From: Pagrus major | Taxonomy: Eukaryota > Chordata > Actinopteri > Spariformes > Sparidae | DNA length: 64,000 bases | NCBI RefSeq assembly: GCF_040436345.1 | Contig: NC_133219.1 | Span: forward strand, 23,162,709 to 23,226,708 | Reading direction: 5' to 3' | Part shown: positions 12,166 to 25,131 of the stretch, piece after piece | Numbering within the stretch: position 1 is the stretch's first letter | Layout: each line of letters opens with the position of its first letter | Notes under the pieces: model-generated | The model's input: the letters and a program-made list of their open reading frames with translations, nothing else | Database searches by the model: none | What the model was told of the DNA's origin: nothing | Program-made: the position numbers and the translations under genes

Positions 12166-14910
12166 TAAAATGTGAGAGCATTGCTGAAATGCGACTCTCG
12201 TCCTGAGCTGCCGTAACAGCAGGGATGGACGCGCCTCAAAATCGGCTAGCTTCACCAGGTTTTCACCAACAGTGTCTTATTAGCACGTGGTGAGCTGAAC
12301 TAAACGTGCAGCAGCCTGGCTGAGAGTGAGTCGGGCTTTTAGTGAAGGGAGAAAGTGCACCGACCGCTTAGATTATCTTGTAACTGTTGGAAGCCAAAAT
12401 CGTAAAAATAAAATGTGATTCATTTGCGAAATCACTTTGTTTATAACGATTAGACCTGAATCTTCTGCACGGCACGCAGCCCTTGCGTAGGAGTTCCAGG
12501 AGAACGTTGTTTTCACCACTCTCAATCTTTCATACGGTTTGATGGAGACAATTTATTTGATTTAAGTGTGAACATAAACTTCTTCGTAATAATATTGTCA
12601 CAAATTGAATTGTATAGGCATAAACTTATAAAGAAGGCATGTGTTTTTCATTTTCTCTCGTGGGAAAAGGGGCTCAGTGGTTTATTTTGTCTGTGTGAGG
12701 TTTTTCAAAAATCCTGCTGTTTGAACAGGTGTGAGCTCACATGTCCATTTTAACCTGTGAAAGGTGTGACAGGCCCTCAGGGATGAACGATCGACCTGTC
12801 TGCTGCGCTGCTCCTCGCTGCTGTGTTGGCAGCCTCACCTACCGCCTGTTTGCGTTTGATTGTACGGATGGGGCAGGGCTCCATGTAAGGATGAGCAGCT
12901 GGCTGACTGGTCACTGCTCACACTCATGTGACACTGCTATTTCTAGCCAAATCATTCCTCCTCCCTACTGCCTTTAGCAACACGAGCAAGTGGTGGATAT
13001 GTGACACCTCAGAAAGCAGCGAGGCCGGAGGGTGGGGGCAGTTTGTCAGGTGGAGTCCAGTGGTAGCTGTTCAGAGGCCACCCTCGCGAGCTAGGTAGAA
13101 CAATGGCAAGTATGAGCGTTAGTGATTCTGTTTGAGAGGAGAGTGAAATGAAGGTATGTGCTGTAAGTTCCTTGTTACTACAAATCTGTCATTTGTCAAG
13201 CAATGTTTGCATGTTTTTCAGGTGGCAAACTCAAAATAAACCCATGTTCTTTTGGCTGACGCACATCTGTCAGGCCAGTTGACAGGATGTCAAGAGATCA
13301 GGGGATAGTGATACTGTAGTGTGGAGCTTTTCTTAGTCCATAAACAACACTTCAGTGGGTTACAGTGTAGTTACTGTGACATGCCATGTGACAGTTTAGT
13401 TGGCTGCCCAATCAAAGAATCAGAAGTAAAACCCTTAAAGCACCCTCAGCTCTTCTGAGGCTCTCCTCGATAGCCCCTTTTTTTCTCACGGTGCCGATCA
13501 GTGACATTACCTAATCTGATTGATGAGGTAGAGGTCATGTGCTCACACATTCTGGCCGTTTCGGGGAAAGTGTTTCTGTGTCAACACGTTATATGATAGA
13601 ATCTACATCCAGAAGTATGTATGTATTTTCCCCGTAGAATAGACGGAAAGTGACATGTCATGTTTAATATAACGTCTCTGGCGCTGATCAGACTGGTTCG
13701 TAACATATTCTCAATTGAATTAATATTCTTACTGAATGATTTGTCCTGTGGTGTGAATGTGCTGCAAGCTGAAGGTATTTTAAATGAATTATGTCTTTTT
13801 AATTTTTACCGACGCGACATTTAATTGCACAGTGTTGAGAAAATACCATTGTGACGACTGCGCTGAATCATGTCGTTACGCCTTAACAAGCTGCAACATC
13901 CTTAAGATGAATTAATCATGGTGTTCAAAGCGAGTGGAGGATATGATTAGTGGTCTAATACAGGCCCTCCTTTTAATAATGATAAATTGTATAATCGGTC
14001 CTCCTTGGATCTATGATAATCCAAACATAGAAATGAGAACCTCTCTGGAGCTGAGCCTGGAAAATGCACTGGCACCAAAAATACTGCTGTACTACAAGAA
14101 ACCCTGGGGAGAACACTGAAAGTGGAGCGTGCACGCAGGTCCTATCCTTCAGCAAAAAAATGCTTTTCCAAGGTAATGTCAGGCCAGTAAACGATGGCAG
14201 ACAAGGATTAAATATCGTTAAAAATCTCCAGGGTTCCCAGCACTGAACGGGCGGTGACTTCTTCTTAATGTTTCACACATTCCAGCGGGGCTATGGATCT
14301 ACAGTTAGGGAGCCCCCCACCAACACCCGCCGCCCCGGTAATGCTGAGAAGGCTTACCCAGCTTCACTCTGAACGGTAGTCAACAAACCTGTCAACATAA
14401 TCTTTACACATAAACACGTCCTGTTTGTGGCTTGATAAGGTGGTTTTTCATGTTGGTCTTATCTTATTATTAACAGTGTCTTGATTATCAAAGTGAAAGT
14501 TTATGCAGGCAAGAATGTTTAAGGCTAACGATTTGTGTTTTTGCTTTCCATAAAAGACTGACAGAGTGACCTCTTTGTACATAAAGCTAGCAGGCAGCGG
14601 GGCAGGCGTATTGACAGTAGACAGCTGATGTCTGAATCTCTCAGTTAAACTTTCAAGCACATCATGTCATTGCTTTAAGCTCAATTCCTTAAAGGATCTG
14701 AATTGAGACTTCCAGGATTTTGGGCTGAGACGCCGTCTGTCCTGTCAAGGCGTGTGAAGCTAACGTTAAGTCAAGCAGCTAAAGTGCTGTCAGACAGTAG
14801 ATCAGTTGTCAAGACATTTTCAAATGTGAGTCATCAGCAGTTTGTCATTATTACTATGTGGCCAAATATGCAAATTTTCAGCCAATATAAAGCCACTTTT
14901 AAATATTGTT

Positions 14911-15104
14911 AAAGGTGCACTATGTAGTTTTGGGGAAGAGAAAATGGGGAAAAAATACTGTTTCACACCTTCCTAGCTTCAAACGGACCTAGTTTTCCTC
15001 TGAGGTTGTCTTGTTTATTATGGAAACATATCGAATAAGTATTATTATAAATATAAACTTTCTGAGTTTGAATTTATTTTCCAAAACTATATAGTGCAGC
15101 TTTT
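14911..15104. mobile_element. MITE with AAAGGTGCACTATGTAGTTTTGG inverted termini
   Basis: The left end (AAAGGTGCACTATGTAG, continuing TTTTGG) is matched by the reverse complement of the right end (AAAAGCTGCACTATATAG, continuing TTTTGG). The 194-bp interior is AT-rich and noncoding. Terminal inverted repeats and short length indicate a miniature inverted-repeat element. Confidence 0.75.
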
Positions 15105-17454
15105 AAGTGACGTCCTGGAGGGATGTGCTCAATTACGACTAGTCGATTTAAAGATGCTACCCTCAATAGTCAGGGGCAGAAATGCTAATCAGTTAAACTT
15201 ATTACCATTTTATGAATGTATAAGTTTAAACTGTCCACCTTGTCAGAATAGCTTTATAAAAAGCGATCATCTGTGCTAATGTTACTGTCAGACTCATTAT
15301 AAGCAATATTTTATCTGACAACATTTAACTTTGTAGATTCAATTGTGCTCAATTTTGACTATTTTCTGAATGTTTTCTCTCTTTAAGACCAGTAGACTAA
15401 CCCGAGTTTAAACTTCCATTCAAGTGTCACAGGAATCAGGTGTGAGGAACGTCCGAATGTTGAGTATACAGCTATAGGCAGGTTTACTTGGAAGTGGACT
15501 CAGACTGAACTCTGGGAGGTCCTCAACAACAAACAGCTGCATTATTTTATTTGATTGTATTAAAGTAGACAGGTTAGTCTGTGTCACACTTGGTACAGTC
15601 ATCTCACAGGCATCTCACAATATCGGTCAGACAGATTGTAGTTATAAATTGCCATCAAAGAGGCTAAACCCACTCATGTGTTTGCCAGTGGAAAGCTCTT
15701 ACTGTTTTGTTCTGCAACAGCTTCATCTTTACCTCATTACGTTCATATGTGTGGCAGTAAAGAGGCAAATTGAAACTCGTAGTGGAGAAGATGCATCTCA
15801 TTGGAGACACAAAGTGATCCCTGCACACTCAATTCTGCTATAATAGGGCTATGTTTCAAGCAGCGGCAACGACTGGGTTGTTATAAAGTCATCTGCAGAG
15901 AAAAATAAAGAGATACGAGTGTGTTTTTGAAATGGTGGAGGCAGCAGTATATCTCAGCAAGTTTTCAATGAACACGACTGCAGCCTACAGCTTGCAGGAG
16001 GCGCAGTAAGACTAACTGGAAGAGACAGCAGTAACCTCTCGCTGTGGCAGACGCATGACATGGAGAGTTTAGACTTGAAATGGCATTTACAGCAATGGAA
16101 ACACTTTACTCCACGCTTTTAAAATTCTAGCTATACACGTGGGAAACGCAGGGATTTGAGCCTCGTTGTGCCCCCTCCTGGTGGGGCGAGATGATGTTCT
16201 GATTTGAGGCGATGGGTGGAAAAGTCTCAAGGAAATCATTTATTGCAAGAGCATTAGACTAGAGGTGACCCCCCTCCCCATTTACCCTCCGTCACCGGAA
16301 CACTAGCAGACCACTTGTCACAATGAGTTTTCTTCAGTGTCGAGCATGCTGCGACAGCACTCAGACACAAATAAAGTAGCACATGTCAGACACAGCCTCG
16401 AACGATGCTGTTCCCGAAAATACCTCCGCCCGGAGTCAACAGCTGTATTGAAACATTTTTGTAACGGTCTAAAATTGTGTGTTTTTTCTTTGGAGGCGAG
16501 AATTTCATCGGACAGAGAGAGGTGGAGTTATAAAACACGAGGAGAGTTTATTTTAAAGTTGTCCTTACAGATTGTATTTGTTGAGTACTGGAGCAGAAAA
16601 ACCTGCCAGGGTGTGACCTGATTTGCAAACTTGCCACACAAATGCAAAAATGAACACCGCTCCTTTTTCAAGTTGAAGAGTACAATCTGTGTTTGTGCAC
16701 CATGTGCTGTAAGTGTGCAACACAACTGGCAAACATGTGATAGATAACACTGGTCACACAGTGTGTACTGTGTGATTTTAAGATTAACTCATTCATGCTC
16801 CAGAGGTAGTAGCAGCGGTTGTAGCAGCATGGGCTCCAGCTCTCCTGCCAAGCAATATTTTTACTCTGCGTTCAAGATTTTGATTTTGTTGGTGCACAAA
16901 TGTGTTGACTGCCAGGAAAACTGCCCGTGGACTCTTCAGCTTCTGTCATTGTGAGTCTTTTAAGACTTTTTGTTGTTTAGAAATCTCTCGAATGGATCCT
17001 GCTGTTGCACAACATAATATCCTTGACGGCCTCAGACATCAACTTGACGTTAAAATCTTGGCTCTCGCACAAATCTCTTTTATTAGCTGTACAAACATCG
17101 TAAGGACATAGCAGAAATATGTTCCCCAGAGTGAATACGACATACAGTTCACCTCCCGCGGTGAAGACACGCTGTGCTGCATTCCGCAGCCGTTTCCTCT
17201 CGACAGTATTGTTTTCAAATATGACCAGCTTTATTTCCCTCCCTTTATCAGGATGTCGTAAGAGCAGAAAGTGTTGTTAATTAAACAATGTTGGGTGATA
17301 AAGGTGCGTCAACCAGTACCGGTCAGAACTTAGTGTCACTAAAACATTACCTTTATTTTAGTGAGGATAGTCTTTGCATTAATATAGTATAAATACAATT
17401 AAAGGAGAACTGTTATACTTTTAATTTTGTTTCTTTCCTTCAGCGTTTTATATA

Positions 17455-17816
17455 GGTTCTTGTACATGTAAAAGATCCACAGAGCGCCACAGGAAATCAT
17501 TCCTGCCTGTGGCCATCAAACTATTCACCTTCTCGCTCCGAGTGTCAGACACTCTGAGTCAATAGGAGGACGCTTTGTTCCTCTCTTTTGTATTTAATGT
17601 GCAATAATTACAACAAATAATGTGCAATAACCCATATTTCAACCGTAGCATTATTTGTTACACTGTATATATAGATGTACAATTTTTATATTTTTATTCT
17701 ATTTTTATTATTATTTATAGTTTTTATTTTCTGCTTATTTAAGACTTTTGAATGGGAGCAGCTGTAACGCAGGCAATTTCCCCTCGGGGATCAATAAAGT
17801 ATTTCTGATTCTGATC
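17455..17816 (+). mobile_element. 5'-truncated non-LTR retrotransposon 3' end
   Basis: Codons 17473-17562 encode a reverse-transcriptase C-terminal tail of the fish L2/CR1/Rex1-like type (Arg-Ser-Thr-Glu-Arg, then Ser-Phe-Leu-Pro-Val-Ala-Ile-Lys-Leu), ending in TAG at 17563-17565. An AT-rich 3' UTR follows, then the characteristic tail TTTCCCCTCGGGGATCAA / TAAAGTATTTCTGATTCTGAT. Only the 3' end is present, as expected from incomplete reverse transcription. The exact clade is uncertain. Confidence 0.8.
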
Positions 17817-20800
17817 TTGAAAGTTGAAAAAGGTCAAAGTCCACACCATCAGAAACTCCTTTCTCCTGCAGAAAACACTGCTCCTTAAATGCTCGAGACC
17901 CCTTGATGCGATTAAGGCCAACTGCTGAAGTCGTCATGTGAACTTCCCCTCCCTGTTGCGACCTACCTAAGTGCCATTCTCGCACCTCTTTCTGCGGCCG
18001 CGGCTAATGCTAGCAGCACGTTTTTGAGCATTACTCTTAGTTTTCACCTAGAATAACTAGCGGGGGTAATCCGCTGACTCACTGACTCGCAGGCCTAATC
18101 CGGCAAGCCTCGTGTCGTTTTTTTTTTTCTTCCGCCGTGTGTAGGATGTGTACACTGAGGTTAAGCGTATGTTTAATACAGTGTGTGTGTGTGGATATGT
18201 ATATGTGTCTGTGCAGAGGCCTGGCATTCCTGCAAAGTGGTGGCAGAGCGAAGGACCCCATATTCCCCCCCACTGCCGCCACGTCTCCCAGTACGTGCGC
18301 ACAGCAGCAGGTCTAATCAAAGCACTCCATAATACTGTTAGCTGGGTCATGTGCTGGAAGCCAGGATTAAGAGCAGGAGGGCACAGGCCACTAGATCCAG
18401 CTTAGGAGGGGGTGTTCTCCCTCTCTCTCCCTCTCTCTCCCTCTCTCTCCATACTCATCTGTTCACATGTGGGGACGAAGCCATCCAAGGTCGCAATAGT
18501 CCGTTATACAGTCGTTACACAGAGACATAATATATGTATCAGTTCATTTATTTCCCATTTCCCTCAAATCTGTGACGCTGTGACGTAGGGAGCACATGCA
18601 CACGCCAATGTAGTCACTTTGAGCTGCGTTTACTGCGAGTACAATTAAAAAAACTACATGGATATGAGTAATATTTCAGTGCAGTATATGTATCAATCAA
18701 TCTTTTCAGTCATTGTGGTCATTTTCAAAAAGAAAGTGTGAAAATAAACCATGTATAATGTGCCTCAGAGTACGTGGAAGTGTATTTTATATTTGCGCTT
18801 TAGAAGGTAGTTTTCTGTTAGTAGTGACTGAAGTAGATGGGGACCAAATAAAAACATAAAGTGTCTTCATACAGCTCTTCTGTTAAAATCCAAGTCTTTG
18901 GAAGCCCAGAGATCCTGCATTGGTTTGTGTGAGGTGTGTGTGCTAATGCCTTTAGCGTAGCAGCTACGGGGAATATTTCAGCTATAGAAAGGGTGTGAAT
19001 GTCTTTTCAGCTCACTTTGGAGCTTCCTGAGACTTTGATTACGCTGGACGAGCTGTATGGAGCCTTTTTATGTACTTGTTTGTTTTTTAAGCTTTTTAAA
19101 GAATTCCCCATCTACTTAAGTTGTTCATGAGAATGCTGCAGCGCTATTTTTGCTGTGAGGCTCCAGAAATGTTTAGTGGACCACGAAACTTCACCTGACT
19201 TTCCATCATGGGGAGGATAAGGTAATGACTGAATGTTCATTTTTGGCTACTTATCCTTTAATCGCTATCAAAAGCCACATTGACTCTGCTTTGATTCAAT
19301 TTTGTAAGACAATGAAAAATAAAAACGTACCAGAGGATTCATTATTTTTATAAGCTCTTATAAGATCTCCACGTTGGAGGACATTTTCATTAAGATTTCA
19401 TCGACAGAGTGATGTGGACGGAGGGCCAAAACGGAGACGACGGGGGGCATTTATCTACATTAGTTTGGAGGTAGCCTAAAACATAATTTACCGTGTTGGT
19501 ACCTGTCCTTTCTCACCAAGTCTCTCGCATTATCCGTACTGCGTTTATCAGCATTCACTAATACCGGCACCCACTTTGCCCCAGTAACACATTTTAATAC
19601 CACTGAGCATGCCAGCAGTAGATTACCAGCCTCAGCAGTCGAGAAAAGAGGTAGGTAGGTTGGAGGTCCTGGCAGCACTCTGCGTGCACAGGGCCAGATC
19701 AACATTTCTCAGTTTCCACACCTCAGATGAGGAGAGATCGAGAGGGGTAAGCAGAGGGGGAAAGGGCAGGAAGGACAGGGGGTGAAAGAGACACACTCTG
19801 CTATTGGGTACTGATGCTAATTCGTGGAAGAGAACTGGAACTGTCCGGATAAAGCCGAGCACGGGGAGGGGAGGAAAACAGAGCAAGGGTCAAGGGTAAG
19901 ATGACTCCTACACTCAGGAACACGGGGACAGGTGGGAGAAAGAGAAGAAAGACGGACTGCGGCCTCAGAAAAAGCCACAACTGTTGGTAGGTACTGAGCT
20001 TAATTGTGTTGGTAGACCTATGATGTAACGGGCCGGCCAACAAAACAAGCCCCCTTACTGTTGGTAATAAAATCGCTGGCTCTCTACATTAATCTTTGAG
20101 GCACATTTTGATTGGTCAATTAGAATCCCTGTTGCGAGCATGGTTTATTCTCAGAGATGACTAATAGTTTCTGCCGGCCTAAAAGCTTAATATTGTATCG
20201 GGCACTGTGTCCTTTGTGTCGCTGCTATTTTAGTGGTTTTTATGAGTGTGTGTGAGTGAGTGCTCAGCTGGACGTCTCTAGAGAATCGTGTCAAATCCCA
20301 GATGTATTAGCTTACAAGAAAAAAACAAGTCTATTTGTTGTGGCGATATGAACTTCCTTGTCTTGAATCAATCATTATGTTTATTTTATTACTGTCGTTG
20401 TGTTGCTGTAGATTAGTGTCCTTTTATGGGCCCTTTTATGAAGCGCCAGAAAACACAAACAGTGTAAGGACAGTAGAGCGCGTCTGTCTCAGTCACTTTA
20501 AACACTTGTACAGACACTCGAACAGGGAGGAGTCGCTACAGTCACTTTGCCATTTCAGGGTGAGGGAGGCAATCTTGCGCACAGTCTCCACTGAAACCAG
20601 AGAGAGCTGACCTTAAAAGAGTATTTAAACATAAGGCTAACTCAACACTGACAGCCAGAGGGGTGCTCGATTGTTTGCTGTTGTAACGCAATCTGCTTTA
20701 GCGTTGCTAAAGGCTCGTCCGGGAGTGTGAGACTGACGTGTCTCTGATTTTGTCATCCCTTCAAACTGGATCGAAGAGCTCACTGAACTGCCATATTAAT

Positions 20801-20928
20801 CCACAGAGGACACTGGAAACCACCAAGTGGCTTTCACATCATAGAATAATGTGACGGAGGTCTCAGAAATGGTGATAAAGTATTGTGTGTATTTAGTGGG
20901 CGGTAAACTGGAATGTAAGATAACACTT

Positions 20929-21261
20929 AAAGATGCAATATGCAAGTATCGGACAGCTGTATAATTTGACTAACTGCTACTAACTGTAGTTGCCATTAGC
21001 TAGTTAGCTTAGTAAGCCGTGCAGTTAGCAGTCCAGAGCCTGAGCTGTACTGTCTATCGGCTCTTCAATGTGGCGTAAAGTGGTATTACGAGACAGACGG
21101 GGCTGTCCTAGGTGATTAGCACGCTAGCTTCAGTAGATATCTTTGCAACTTGATAATTGTCTTTCACATCACGTCAAAACTGTTATTGTATCACAGTCTG
21201 TTGATGATTTGAGTTTTATTTTTTAATGTTTTAAAATAAAATTCTTACATATTGCACCTTT
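20929..21261. mobile_element. MITE with AAAGRTGCAATATGYAAG termini, copy 1
   Basis: Left terminus AAAGATGCAATATGCAAG pairs with the reverse complement of the right terminus, AAAGGTGCAATATGTAAG. The ~333-bp interior has TTAGCTAGTTAGCTTAG-type motifs and no coding capacity. Another copy lies at 51150-51425 and a decayed one near 54007. Confidence 0.75.
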
Positions 21262-22984
21262 TTTTTTAAAGGGGAAGTGCCAAGATTTTTAACTGAAAAG
21301 GGCGTTCATACTGCACAGTGTGTTTACAGTATAATCAGATGTTCTACAAGTAAGATTTTAAGTGTATCCAAACATAAATGCACAAGTACACCGTTGACAC
21401 CCTGATTTACATTTGAAACTGACTTAGGCACCACGTGTTGTCAGTTCTTGTGTCAAACCTAAATAAACTATGAAGGGAAAATAAATATTCATGAAGCTTA
21501 AGAAGGCGATTTTGTCTCAGAGGAGGGATTGTGCTCCGAGATGATCTACCGCAGCCCTGGGACTTTAACGATGGTGAGAAGTCAGCAGGATGATCATCGC
21601 TCATCTCTACCAGGGTAAACCAGCCAAAAAAAGTCTTCTGAGAACTATTGATTTAGCTGCAGGCCTGCATGAATTTTTGACGGATTGCCTGAGTGCTTGT
21701 AATGGTCGTCAGAAACAATCTGAAGGATTACCAGAGTTACTCGCCTCTTGACAGCCTGACTTAGTGCTGCAATGCAGGCCTGCGGCGTTGGAGAGAAAAC
21801 CGAATGGGTTAGAGGATTTATGGAAATGTGTGGGGAACCTTTTGAAGACGGTGTTGAGAGCGACATGCTCTTTGCAGTCATGCGCGCCCTTGTTGTCATT
21901 CTTAAGCGACCCCCCTCCTGTCCGTGCAGGCCGACTGATCTCAACACTGTGCGTGTGTGTGTATGTGTGTGTTTTGGTTCTAGGAGACAGCGCCGCCCCG
22001 CTGCGAAGCACAGAGTCAGAGGCAGCAGGTGCAGCTGACGCAGATAGGCTTTTTAGCAGGCAGGGCCAGTTGGGGGACAGAGAGGGGAGAGACTGAGTGA
22101 GAGACGATAGAGGAGAAACCACAGGAACTCAAACAAACACGAGATCAGACCACTGAACGGTACCGGACAAATGAATTTATCGCCCCTATTCTGGTGCTTG
22201 TACAGACTGTGAGAGCGACGGGAACAGGACCTGAACTGCCCAGTGGCACCAGGCGTTCAAAGGTGTACGTGAGTAATTACTGTTTTTTTAAGTATACGGT
22301 TTGAACAGTGTGTGTGGAGGTCAAGACAGAAAAGTGCATGACAGGATTCGTGTGGTTGAGCCAAATCTCTGGTGAATTCTTCCAAAGTTCAACAAACATT
22401 TATAAAGATGTCATAACCAATTTAAAGAGCTGGAAGTGTTGCTGCCTTCCTTCGTTGTATATCAGTGAGGGTTGATGAAATACTGTATAAGACTCTGGCT
22501 CTGCTTTGTATTTTGTCAGCAGCGAGCCCGCAGCGACTCTGCTCCATCATTGTGTCGACGAAAGCTCCCCGTCTCTGCCATCTGAAACCAAGTCACATAA
22601 AGACATACTGTTCAAGCACGTCTGTGAAAGGGACAATTGTGGCAGAGAAAGTGATGGGTGGATCGGAGCCAAATGACAGTTTTGAGATAGTGTGTCTTCT
22701 TGTTTCATCGCGCTGAATACTTGCAGTTAACCCGCATCATCGATGATTGTGTAACCCGGAGCTCATTCCCTCAGTTATCAGGCTGTCGCTCTCCTTCGAA
22801 ACATGTGTATTAACATTTATGTCGGCGTATCATGTTGATCTATCTGTGACCAGAGCAACCGAGGGAATGCTGGCGCTCCGAATGCCCTTGATCCGTCGGC
22901 ATGCTTTTCTCCGGCTCTCAAACACATCCACACACATGCTCGCCTCCTCTCCCTCTCATCTCCCCCCCGGTTGGTTATCCTCCT

Positions 22985-23145
22985 CCGCAGTCATTGGCTG
23001 CCTCCTCTCCATCTGCCCGACCTCTCCGCATTCACACAGCCAGTCAGCGCTACGCTCTCTCCTCTCCGACAGTTGTCATTGGCTGGCGCGCGCTGTGAAT
23101 GCGGATACTTTCTTTTAAGAGGCAGTCTAGACTCAGCTGGCTGCG
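22985..23145 (+). promoter_or_regulatory. slc20a2: Candidate promoter B of slc20a2
   Basis: Two inverted CCAAT boxes in the same context (TCATTGGCTG at 22991-23000 and TCATTGGCTGG at 23076-23086) stand 85 bp apart, followed by a GCGCGCGC stretch and a weak TATA-like TTTTAAGA at 23113-23120. Known biology: paired ATTGG boxes bind NF-Y in vertebrate promoters. The downstream donor at 23507 supports a first exon here. The start site is not determined. Confidence 0.5.
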
Positions 23146-23506
23146 CCGCGCTCTCTCCCTCTCTCTCTCCCCCTCTCTCTCTTGTTATCTCGCTCTCTCC
23201 TCCTCTCTCCTGCAACACCACCACAACCTGCTGATTTCTCACTAAGCCTCTCCTGCTCCTTCCTCTCACTCCTCCTCTCCTCCTGTCATCAGCTGTTCTC
23301 TTCCACTCTCTCCACATAATTTCATTTTTTCCCCCATCAATCACATGCTCACCCGCCCTCCCCCTTTTTTTTTTTATTCCCGGTCCATTTTTATTCTCCT
23401 GATTTTTCTGTCCGTCCGTGTTTCTCCCCAACACTGTCATTTTGTCTTTGACATTCATTCATCTCCACCACTTTCTCACCGTCCACTGACGTGAGGAGAC
23501 ATGAAG
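23146..23506 (+). other. slc20a2: Candidate noncoding first exon B of slc20a2
   Basis: A CT-rich stretch ends at a strong donor, ATGAAG|gtgagt (intron from 23507). Spliced to the exon at 32049, the ATG at 23501 would open a 23-codon upstream frame across the junction, ending in TAG at 32115-32117. The start at 23146 is an estimate from the promoter motifs. Long open frames on either strand here reflect low-complexity sequence. Confidence 0.45.
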
Positions 23507-24765
23507 GTGAGTGGAGTTGATTTCCAGGCTGATTTCCTCTCAGTTCTTTGTCTTTACGATGCCTCTCTGTTTTGTTAACTTTGTTATCCATCTGGTAGAT
23601 GTGAGCGTTCTGTGTCCTTGGAGGTACTGGCTGCAGTTGCGTATGCTTCAGGTGTAACAATTAGGCAGCGGAGGTAGGATGCTGCTGTGACTCATCATCT
23701 GACGCTGCATGTATGTTCTAGCGCTGGTCCTTTCAGCATGTGCCTAGAGAGGAAGGGTTAGTTGATGAGGAAGGAAGGCAGGCAGGCAGGGAGGGGGGGG
23801 GGGGTTGAATCGGTGCGTGGATAGCAGCCGCGTGTCAATGCAGACTGTAGCTCGTGACACAGTGTTTTGCACCAGCTGTGGCTGTGGTGCAGTGGCATCT
23901 CGGGCAGATTAATGAGCATTGTACAGCGGCGACAGCAAACAATTAGAGAAGTGATCGCAGTAAGTAGTTTGTCTTTACAGTCACGGCACACAGCGTCTGC
24001 TTCCAGAGGTCAATGCTGTAACAGGTAAAAACGCTCTGCTCGGGATGTGATGCAGCCGGATAGTACGCTGTCAGTAGAAGTGTTATTATTCCCGACATGT
24101 ATCAAACAGTGTCCCTTAAATGTGTCCTCCAGCGCAGACGACATGAAGACCTAATTTAGGCTCGCTGTCCCCGTGTTGTGTTTTCTTCTTTTGTGTGTCA
24201 GTGTCCTCATTATCTGTGCTGTTTGCCACCTGACACCCACAGGAAGAAAATGTGTCTGCCAGAAATAATCCTCAAGAGCATGTTGTCTCAGAGTGTGGCG
24301 CTTTCAAGTGTTTTTTATTTAGGTTAGCTTTTTTAGATGGGACAGTTTATTTCAGGCTGAGTACAAGATGGTGAATGATGAACTGACTGCACTTGTGCTT
24401 TTCTCATACACACACACAGTTGCCAGGGAAGGTGCTGGCCTGCCCATTGGGAGCAGTTTGGGGGTCAGTGTTTTCAGTGTGTGGACAGGTGGAGCCGGGT
24501 ATTGACCCGCCAACGAACGGTGGACCACCTGCTCTACCTCCAGGGCAAGAGCCACTTCCAGATAGTAAAGTTTGTGTGTTGTAAACACCAAGGAGTTAGA
24601 AAACTTGAAACCTCCTCTGGACCACGGTCCGCACTAAACAGCTGAACCTCGGTCTGACCCAAAGCGGTGGTTTCGGTCGGGATCAAACTGAACTGTGGTT
24701 AGGTTCGTTTCTAGTGTGAAGACATTATTTTGGAAGGTTTGGACTTTCAGACTTATTACAGGAAG

Positions 24766-25131
24766 TTATGACAGGCTAACGTAAGAAAACTGATCGGCTG
24801 CTCCCCACAGTGTTTTCTGTGGCACCGGGCCTGTCAGTAGAAGCACCTGAAGTTGAGGCTGTGAAAGACTCAACCACCTTAATGGGTGAGATTGTTGGGC
24901 AAGTGCTACCAGGTCATCATAAAAAGGGAAATTTGCCCTTCTCATTAGTCGACGCACCGCTTTTTCTAGTTTATACACTGCTGCCACAGTTTCTTTATCT
25001 GCAGGTGGCATTGCTGTCCCGTCCTCCCATAGCCTCTCTCTTTCATCCCCTCGGAAAAAACATTTAGTTGACTCTTTATAAAGTCGTCGGACCATCTTCA
25101 ACCAAGTTTGAATATCATGATAAATGATCAA
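24766..25131 (-). other. Unassigned 121-codon open frame
   Basis: The minus strand is open from just after a TAA stop to 24766. Its upstream half, read first, has a protein-like composition: charged, helix-prone, with a Lys-Met-Val-Arg-Arg-Leu-Tyr start and an Ala-Val-Arg-Arg-Leu-Met-Arg-Arg segment. The second half looks less protein-like. The first codon is TTG; no good ATG start, promoter or splice partner is evident. I do not recognise a family. It may be a fragment of a mobile element or pseudogene; the flank at 24600-24720 resembles DNA transposon ends. Confidence 0.25.

Larger units (their letters stand above)
4896..22980. other. Long intronic/upstream stretch with repeats only
   Basis: About 18 kb with no exon I can support on either strand. 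It holds decayed interspersed repeats (entries at 6300, 9400, 12010, 14911, 17455 and 20929), short TG tracts near 5284, 10249 and 21950, a CT-rich tandem at about 18419-18450 and otherwise AT-rich sequence. A donor-like GTAC|gtgagt near 22270 could mark another 5' exon but has no further support. If first exon A is real, the whole stretch is slc20a2 intron 1. Confidence 0.5.

Noticed and set aside
22991..23458. 155-codon minus-strand open frame rich in Arg/Glu/Gly, and plus-strand frames rich in Ser/Leu
   Set aside because: Produced by the CT-rich promoter and leader sequence; composition is low complexity.
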